10,353 bases of DNA from positions 1-10,353 of the forward strand of contig CAZJNX010000175.1 in assembly GCA_964547415.1 (NCBI GenBank), in the 5' to 3' direction. Of this stretch, positions 6,691 through 10,353 are shown piece by piece (within the stretch, counting starts at the first letter, position 1; every line of letters starts with the position of its first letter). Under the pieces are notes generated by a model that worked only from the letters and a program-made list of their open reading frames with translations, ran no database searches and was not told where the DNA came from. The position numbers were made by a program, and so were the translations under genes. Source of the stretch: CAZJNX01 sp964547415 (GTDB lineage: Bacteria; Pseudomonadota; Alphaproteobacteria; Rhizobiales; Amorphaceae).

Positions 6691-9600
6691 TCCATCGTGT
6701 CCATCGGGGCTCGCGAGGTGACGGGAGCGGCGCATGGCCTCCGCCACGTCGATCTCCCCCGCCTTCAGCCGCTCGAGGAGGTCCGCCAGCGCCGCCCCGT
6801 CGTCGTCCGGCGCGGGGGCGGCCGGTGCGGGCGTGGCCACCGCCGCGGGGGCGGCCCCGGCCGGCGGGGGCTCGGCCCCGTCGTCCGCGGCTGCTTCCAG
6901 GGCCCGACGGCGCTTGCGGATGATGGCACGCAGCCTCTCGGAGCGCTCCTTCAGGCGGCTCACGGGCTCGGGCGGGGCCTCGACCGCGCCGAAGCGGTCC
7001 GGGAACTCGCTCTCGATGTAGCCCGCCAGCGCCCGCACCGTCGAATAGTTGAACAGGGCGGTCGTCTTCAGGTCGATGTCGAAGGCGGCGTTGATCTCGC
7101 GCACGAGGTCGACGCTGATGATGGAATCCGCCCCGTAGTCGGCGAAGCTCGTCTCCGCCTCCACCTCCTCCGGCGACAGGCGCAGCGCCTTCGCGACCGT
7201 CGCCCGCAAGCGCTCCTCGAGCGCCGCCCGCCCCGCGGCCGGGGGTGCGGCCGGCGCCTTGGGCGCGGGCGCCACGCGTTCCGCCGGCACGGCGGCGCCC
7301 GCTCCGACGGCCGCCAACACGGACTGAAGCGCGCCGGGGCCGCCGGCGAGGACGCGGGCGTCGGCGAAACCTTCGGCGGCGAGCGCCGAGAGCCAGGCGG
7401 ACGGTTCGAGAAGGGGCGTGTGGGGGATGCGCCGCTCGCCGTCCTCGAACAGCCACCAGCCGCGGGTGAGGCCGAAGGTGAGGGTGTTGAAGTCCTGCCG
7501 CGCCGTCGCCTCGTTGAGGAGGAGGACGCCGCCCGGCCGCAGGAGGCGGTGGACGTTGGCGAGCGTCGCGGAGACCTCGCGCGTGGCGTGGAGGACGTTG
7601 GCCGCGATGACGACGTCGAAGCCGCCCGCCTCGATCCCCTGTCCCGCCGGGTCCCGCTCCACGTCGAGGGGCGCCACCTCCAGCCACGGCACGTCCCGGT
7701 GGCGGGCGCGGGCGGCCTCGAGGAACGGCCGGCCGACGTCGGTGAAGAGGTAGCGCACCCGGTCCGCGTGGGGCTCGAGGGCGGCGAGGACGGCGCCCGT
7801 GGTCCCGCCCGTGCCCGCACCCACCTCGATGACCCGCACCGGCTCGTCCGGCCCCGCCCCGGCGAGGCGTTCGCGAACGGCGGCGAGGGCGGCCTCCGCC
7901 ACGACCTCCTGGAAGTGGTCCACCACGCGGTTGCCCTTGTAGATGGGCTCCACCCGGTCGGCCCGGCCGCCGGGGAAGAGGACGTCGTTGGGGTCCGTCT
8001 CGCCGGTGAGAACGGCGGGAAGATGGTCCGCGCAGGCGTCGAGGAGGTCGAGGTAGGGCGCCGCCGACGGCTCCTCGGCGAGCCAGCGCGCCCGCTTCCG
8101 CGCGAGGGCCGCCCGCCGTTCCGCCGCCGGCACCGCGACGGCGTCCCCCGCCACCGGCCCCGCGCCGTTGCCCGCGAGGAAGCCCGCCCGGACCAGCATG
8201 TCGAGGAGGGCGTCGAGGAGGCGGGCGTGGCGCGGCAGGATGCCGAGGCGCGCGGCGAGATCGGCGCCCGCCGCGTCGCCCGCCTCGCGGAACGCGCCCA
8301 TCTCCTGGAAGGCGAGGATGACGCGCCCCGCGGCGTAGCCGTCGATGCCGCGGAAGGCGGCGGCGGCGGGGGCGAGGATCGGTTCGCCCTCCGCGACGCG
8401 CGGCGCGATCTGCCCCTCGATGCGCGACAGGAGGCCCGGCGGCCTGACGTCGAGGGCGGTGGCGACGGCTTCGGAGATCCTGAGGGGCACGATCCGCCGA
8501 TGGGGCGAGGCGAGGAGCCGCTCCACCGTCTCGAAGCCTTCCGCCGTGCGGATCGGGTAGACCCCGATGCGGCCGAGGGAGGCCCGGTGCTCCGCCGTCG
8601 CCACCCGGCCCACCTCCCCCCAGAAGCCCCAGTCGACGATCCGCACCGGGAAGGGCGCGGGGCCGAGGCCGACGGCATCCTGCCCCGCGCTCGCGGCGGC
8701 GTAGGCGCTCTGGCCGGGGTTCGTGGTGTGGGCGTTCGATGAGGAGAACAGCACCAGGAAGTCGAGCGGGCGCTTCCCGAGGGCGGCGATCAGGTTGCGC
8801 GTGCCGTCCGTCTTCGGGGCGAGGACGGCGCGGATCGCCTCGTCCGTGAGGGTGACGGCGCGCGCGTCGTGCATGTGGAGGGCGAGGTGGAAGGCCCCCG
8901 CGAGCGGGCCGAGCCGGGCCTCGGCCCGATCGACGGCGGCGGAAAGCGCCGCCCGGTCCGCCACGTCGGCCCGAAGGTAGAGGACGTCGCCGCCGATCCG
9001 CGCGATCGCCGCCTCGAGGTCGGTGGTGATGGCGCGCCGGCCGACGAGGGCGACCCGCGCGGCGGCGGTCCGCACCAGGTGTTCGGCGAGGGCGAGCCCG
9101 ATCCCGCCCGCGCCGCCCGCGATCAGGTAGGCGCCCCCCTGCCGCCACGGCGGGCGGGGCGCCGGCGGCAGCGTCGTCTCTTCGAGGTGCTTCGCCCATG
9201 CCGTCCCGTTCCTGAGCGCGACGTCGGCGGGCTCGGCGGGGAGCGCGATGAGGTCCGCGGCGGTCGTGTCCGGCCCCGCGTCGAGGACACGCACGGCAAG
9301 CTCCGGGTGCTCGCGCCGGACCGACCGGGCGAACGCCGCCACCGCCGCCCCGGCGGGATCGGGCGCCTCCCCGTCCCGCACCGCCTCCCCGCTCCGCGTG
9401 AGGACGGTGAAGGCGGGCGGCGCGGCCTGCTCCGCGAGGTGGCGGACGGTGCGGGCGAGGCGGCAGACGGCGGCCGCCTCGTCCTCCCGCTCCCGGGTGA
9501 GGAACCAGACGTGGTCGGCCCTCTCGCCCGCAGCGAGCGCCTCCGCAAGGGTCGCCCCGCCGGCGGGCCAGGCCGCGGCGATGTCGCGGGCGAGGCCGTC

Positions 9601-10353
9601 GTCGGCGGCCGCGAGGACGAGGCATCGGCCCGAGGGCTGCGCCGCCTCCAGCGGCACGGGCGTGTAGGCCGGGCGCAGGATGCGCAAGGGCGGCTCGGCG
9701 GAAAGGGCCCGCGCCACGAAGCCGTTAACCGCGACCACCGGCTCGCCCGCGCCGTCGAGGAGGGAAAGGTCGAGCCGCACGAAGCCCGGCCCCGCCTCCC
9801 GCCGGATGCCGTAGGCCCAGGCCACCTCGCCGGGCGTTCCCCTCGCGGCGATGCGGTCGATGGAGAAGGGGGCGAGGCCGCCCGCCTCCGTCGCGAAGGC
9901 GAAGGTGAGCTGGAACAGGGCGTCGAGGAGGTTCGCCGGCCACTCGCCCGGGACGGCGCCGGGGCCGAGCGCGGCCAGCGCCTCCCCCTCCCCCCGCCGG
10001 ACCCGGTCGAGGAGACGGTAGGCCGGCCCGTAGTCCGCGCCCCCCGCCGACAGCGCCCGGTAGATCGCCTCCCGGTCGATCGGCTCGCCGAGGCGGCGAC
10101 GGACGGCGCCGAGGTCGAGGGCGGGAATCGCGGGCCCATCGGCGGTGACCGACAGGCGGCCGCTCGCGTGGGTGGTCCCGTCCACGGTGACGGCGAAGCG
10201 CCCGTCCGCCTCGACGGCCACCTGCGGCGCCATGGCGGGCTCCACGGGCCGCTCGAAGCGCACGTCGGCGAACGCGAGCGGCGGCGCGCCGAGCACAGCC
10301 GCCCCGCGGGCGGCCGCCGCCGACAGGAGGAACGCGCCCGCCTCCACCACCTC
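6688..10353 (-). CDS. Trans-AT type modular polyketide synthase, C-terminal part (DH-KR-MT-ACP-docking), 5' end outside window
   Basis: The frame is open from the right edge to a TAG at 6690-6688, giving 1221 visible residues (numbered here from codon 10353). Domain order: DH lacking its N-terminal catalytic His (about 1-222), KR (about 228-626), SAM-dependent C-methyltransferase (about 663-1003), ACP (about 1042-1118, Ser1077), an Arg-rich helix (1133-1156), an Ala/Pro linker (1158-1182) and a docking-like tail (1183-1221). This set would C-methylate the beta-ketoacyl-ACP, reduce it and dehydrate it. No enoyl reductase, thioesterase or acyltransferase is visible. The DH-KR-MT-ACP order without AT is typical of trans-AT PKSs. 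The cognate KS must lie upstream, outside the window. The true start is not visible; the GTG at 10350 is simply an internal Val codon. The gene is followed at once by the SDR gene and then by a second PKS subunit in the same direction. Family assignment is firm; the product is unknown. Confidence 0.95.
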   Translation of the reverse strand, partial: EVVEAGAFLLSAAAARGAAVLGAPPLAFADVRFERPVEPAMAPQVAVEADGRFAVTVDGTTHASGRLSVTADGPAIPALDLGAVRRRLGEPIDREAIYRALSAGGADYGPAYRLLDRVRRGEGEALAALGPGAVPGEWPANLLDALFQLTFAFATEAGGLAPFSIDRIAARGTPGEVAWAYGIRREAGPGFVRLDLSLLDGAGEPVVAVNGFVARALSAEPPLRILRPAYTPVPLEAAQPSGRCLVLAAADDGLARDIAAAWPAGGATLAEALAAGERADHVWFLTREREDEAAAVCRLARTVRHLAEQAAPPAFTVLTRSGEAVRDGEAPDPAGAAVAAFARSVRREHPELAVRVLDAGPDTTAADLIALPAEPADVALRNGTAWAKHLEETTLPPAPRPPWRQGGAYLIAGGAGGIGLALAEHLVRTAAARVALVGRRAITTDLEAAIARIGGDVLYLRADVADRAALSAAVDRAEARLGPLAGAFHLALHMHDARAVTLTDEAIRAVLAPKTDGTRNLIAALGKRPLDFLVLFSSSNAHTTNPGQSAYAAASAGQDAVGLGPAPFPVRIVDWGFWGEVGRVATAEHRASLGRIGVYPIRTAEGFETVERLLASPHRRIVPLRISEAVATALDVRPPGLLSRIEGQIAPRVAEGEPILAPAAAAFRGIDGYAAGRVILAFQEMGAFREAGDAAGADLAARLGILPRHARLLDALLDMLVRAGFLAGNGAGPVAGDAVAVPAAERRAALARKRARWLAEEPSAAPYLDLLDACADHLPAVLTGETDPNDVLFPGGRADRVEPIYKGNRVVDHFQEVVAEAALAAVRERLAGAGPDEPVRVIEVGAGTGGTTGAVLAALEPHADRVRYLFTDVGRPFLEAARARHRDVPWLEVAPLDVERDPAGQGIEAGGFDVVIAANVLHATREVSATLANVHRLLRPGGVLLLNEATARQDFNTLTFGLTRGWWLFEDGERRIPHTPLLEPSAWLSALAAEGFADARVLAGGPGALQSVLAAVGAGAAVPAERVAPAPKAPAAPPAAGRAALEERLRATVAKALRLSPEEVEAETSFADYGADSIISVDLVREINAAFDIDLKTTALFNYSTVRALAGYIESEFPDRFGAVEAPPEPVSRLKERSERLRAIIRKRRRALEAAADDGAEPPPAGAAPAAVATPAPAAPAPDDDGAALADLLERLKAGEIDVAEAMRRSRHLASPDGHDG
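6691..6807 (-). other. C-terminal docking-like tail of the upstream PKS
   Basis: Residues 1183-1221 follow an Ala/Pro-rich linker and contain an amphipathic helix pattern LADLLERLKAGEIDVAEAM, then a short polar end. This L..L..GEI...A pattern is common at trans-AT PKS subunit ends. The core AGEIDVA (1198-1204) recurs exactly at residues 17-23 of the next PKS subunit. I infer that it helps pair the two subunits. Confidence 0.6.
7000..7230 (-). other. Acyl carrier protein (ACP) domain of the upstream PKS
   Basis: Four-helix carrier domain with the phosphopantetheine site DYGADSI and Ser1077 as the attachment residue (codon 7125-7123). It is a single ACP, not a tandem. I see no Trp at the sixth position after the Ser of the kind that marks ACPs used for HMG-synthase beta-branching, so ordinary alpha,beta processing is expected. 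Confidence 0.93.
7345..8367 (-). other. C-methyltransferase (MT) domain of the upstream PKS module
   Basis: SAM-dependent carbon methyltransferase that would methylate the alpha carbon of the ACP-bound beta-ketoacyl chain. The N-terminal helical lid region (with VEPIYKGNR) precedes a Rossmann fold with SAM motif I EVGAGTGG at 843-850. The His-Glu dyad known from PKS C-MT domains is present as His922 (NVLHAT) and Glu948 (LLNE). The family signature TFGL..GWW follows. All key motifs are intact, so the domain is predicted to be active. Confidence 0.92.
8470..9672 (-). other. PKS ketoreductase (KR) domain with Asn-to-Ser change at the YxxxN position
   Basis: NADPH-dependent KR with a structural half (about 228-400) and a catalytic half. 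The Rossmann motif AGGAGGIG starts at 412, with Ala where Thr is usual. Catalytic residues visible are Lys514 (PKTDGT), Ser538 (FSSS) and Tyr551, with the expected Ser-Tyr spacing of 13. The residue four after Tyr is Ser555 instead of the usual Asn. The LDD-loop position holds Asp496 (in HMHDA), which by the usual rule predicts a B-type KR giving a D-configured alcohol. The downstream DWGFWGEVG segment is the usual KR core motif. Activity is likely but less certain than for a canonical KR. Confidence 0.88.
9688..10353 (-). other. PKS dehydratase (DH) domain, N-terminally cut by window edge
   Basis: Double-hotdog DH domain covering visible residues 1-222. The first visible residues align with the stretch just after the HxxxGxxxxP catalytic-His motif, so that His lies just outside the window and cannot be checked. 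The second-half motifs are present: GADYGPAYR near residues 105-113, and LLDALFQ with the catalytic Asp at 144, in the DxxxQ/H arrangement. It is expected to dehydrate the beta-hydroxyacyl-ACP produced by the adjacent KR to an enoyl thioester. Confidence 0.85.

Noticed and set aside
5844..6704. SDR as a stand-alone ketoreductase for the KR-less KS-MT-ACP module
   Set aside because: The Tyr of YxxxK is absent and the sequence around Lys170 matches dienoyl-CoA reductases, so ketoreduction is the less likely reaction.
6034..8742. A plus-strand frame of about 900 codons opposite the SDR and upstream PKS
   Set aside because: Low-complexity translation mirroring the minus-strand codons, no ribosome site or domain; a GC artefact.
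1..10353. CRISPR array, tRNA/rRNA genes, insertion sequence or phage genes
   Set aside because: No short regular repeats with spacers, no tRNA-like cloverleaf, no transposase-like protein and no non-coding gap long enough to hold them were seen; the window is coding almost end to end.
10330..10353. GTG at 10350 as the start of the upstream PKS gene
   Set aside because: The frame is already inside a DH domain, with the catalytic-His half missing, so the gene must begin outside the window.

Overview
The window is an internal slice of a large modular polyketide synthase (PKS) locus, with all three recognisable genes on the minus strand, so biological order runs from high to low coordinates. Base composition is very GC-rich throughout (clearly above 70% by eye), with third positions almost always G or C, CTC and GCG/GCC favoured, and no compositional island. 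This fits a high-GC bacterium. An alphaproteobacterium or a myxobacterium-like lineage is possible, but nothing here fixes the taxon. Both edges cut through genes.

Layout in transcription order: (1) 10353-6688, the 3' part of a PKS gene that enters the window inside a dehydratase (DH) and continues KR - C-methyltransferase (MT) - ACP - C-terminal docking tail. (2) 6677 (or 6704)-5853, a stand-alone short-chain dehydrogenase/reductase (SDR) of the 2,4-dienoyl-CoA-reductase type. (3) 5844-1, the 5' part of a second PKS gene: N-terminal docking helix - KS - MT - ACP - KS - start of KR, running off the left edge without a stop. Coding density is essentially complete: there is no gap above 20 bases, no RNA gene, no mobile element and no promoter or terminator that I can support. 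The three genes look like one translationally coupled operon, because at both junctions the Shine-Dalgarno sequence overlaps the stop codon of the gene before it.

Neither ketosynthase is followed by an acyltransferase. Each is followed by a 120-150 residue linker ending in an LPxYPF motif, the layout of trans-AT PKSs, so a free-standing AT is expected elsewhere in the cluster. Inferred chemistry: the first module methylates, reduces and dehydrates to give an alpha-methyl enoyl intermediate. That chain passes to the second subunit, whose first module (KS-MT-ACP, no reductive domain) would leave an alpha-methyl-beta-keto unit, followed by a KR-containing module. Two adjacent extension units are therefore predicted to carry SAM-derived methyl groups. 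The SDR gene sits exactly between the two subunits. It lacks the SDR catalytic Tyr and matches dienoyl-CoA reductases rather than ketoreductases, so a trans-acting enoyl reductase (or a tailoring reductase) is the most interesting hypothesis in the window.
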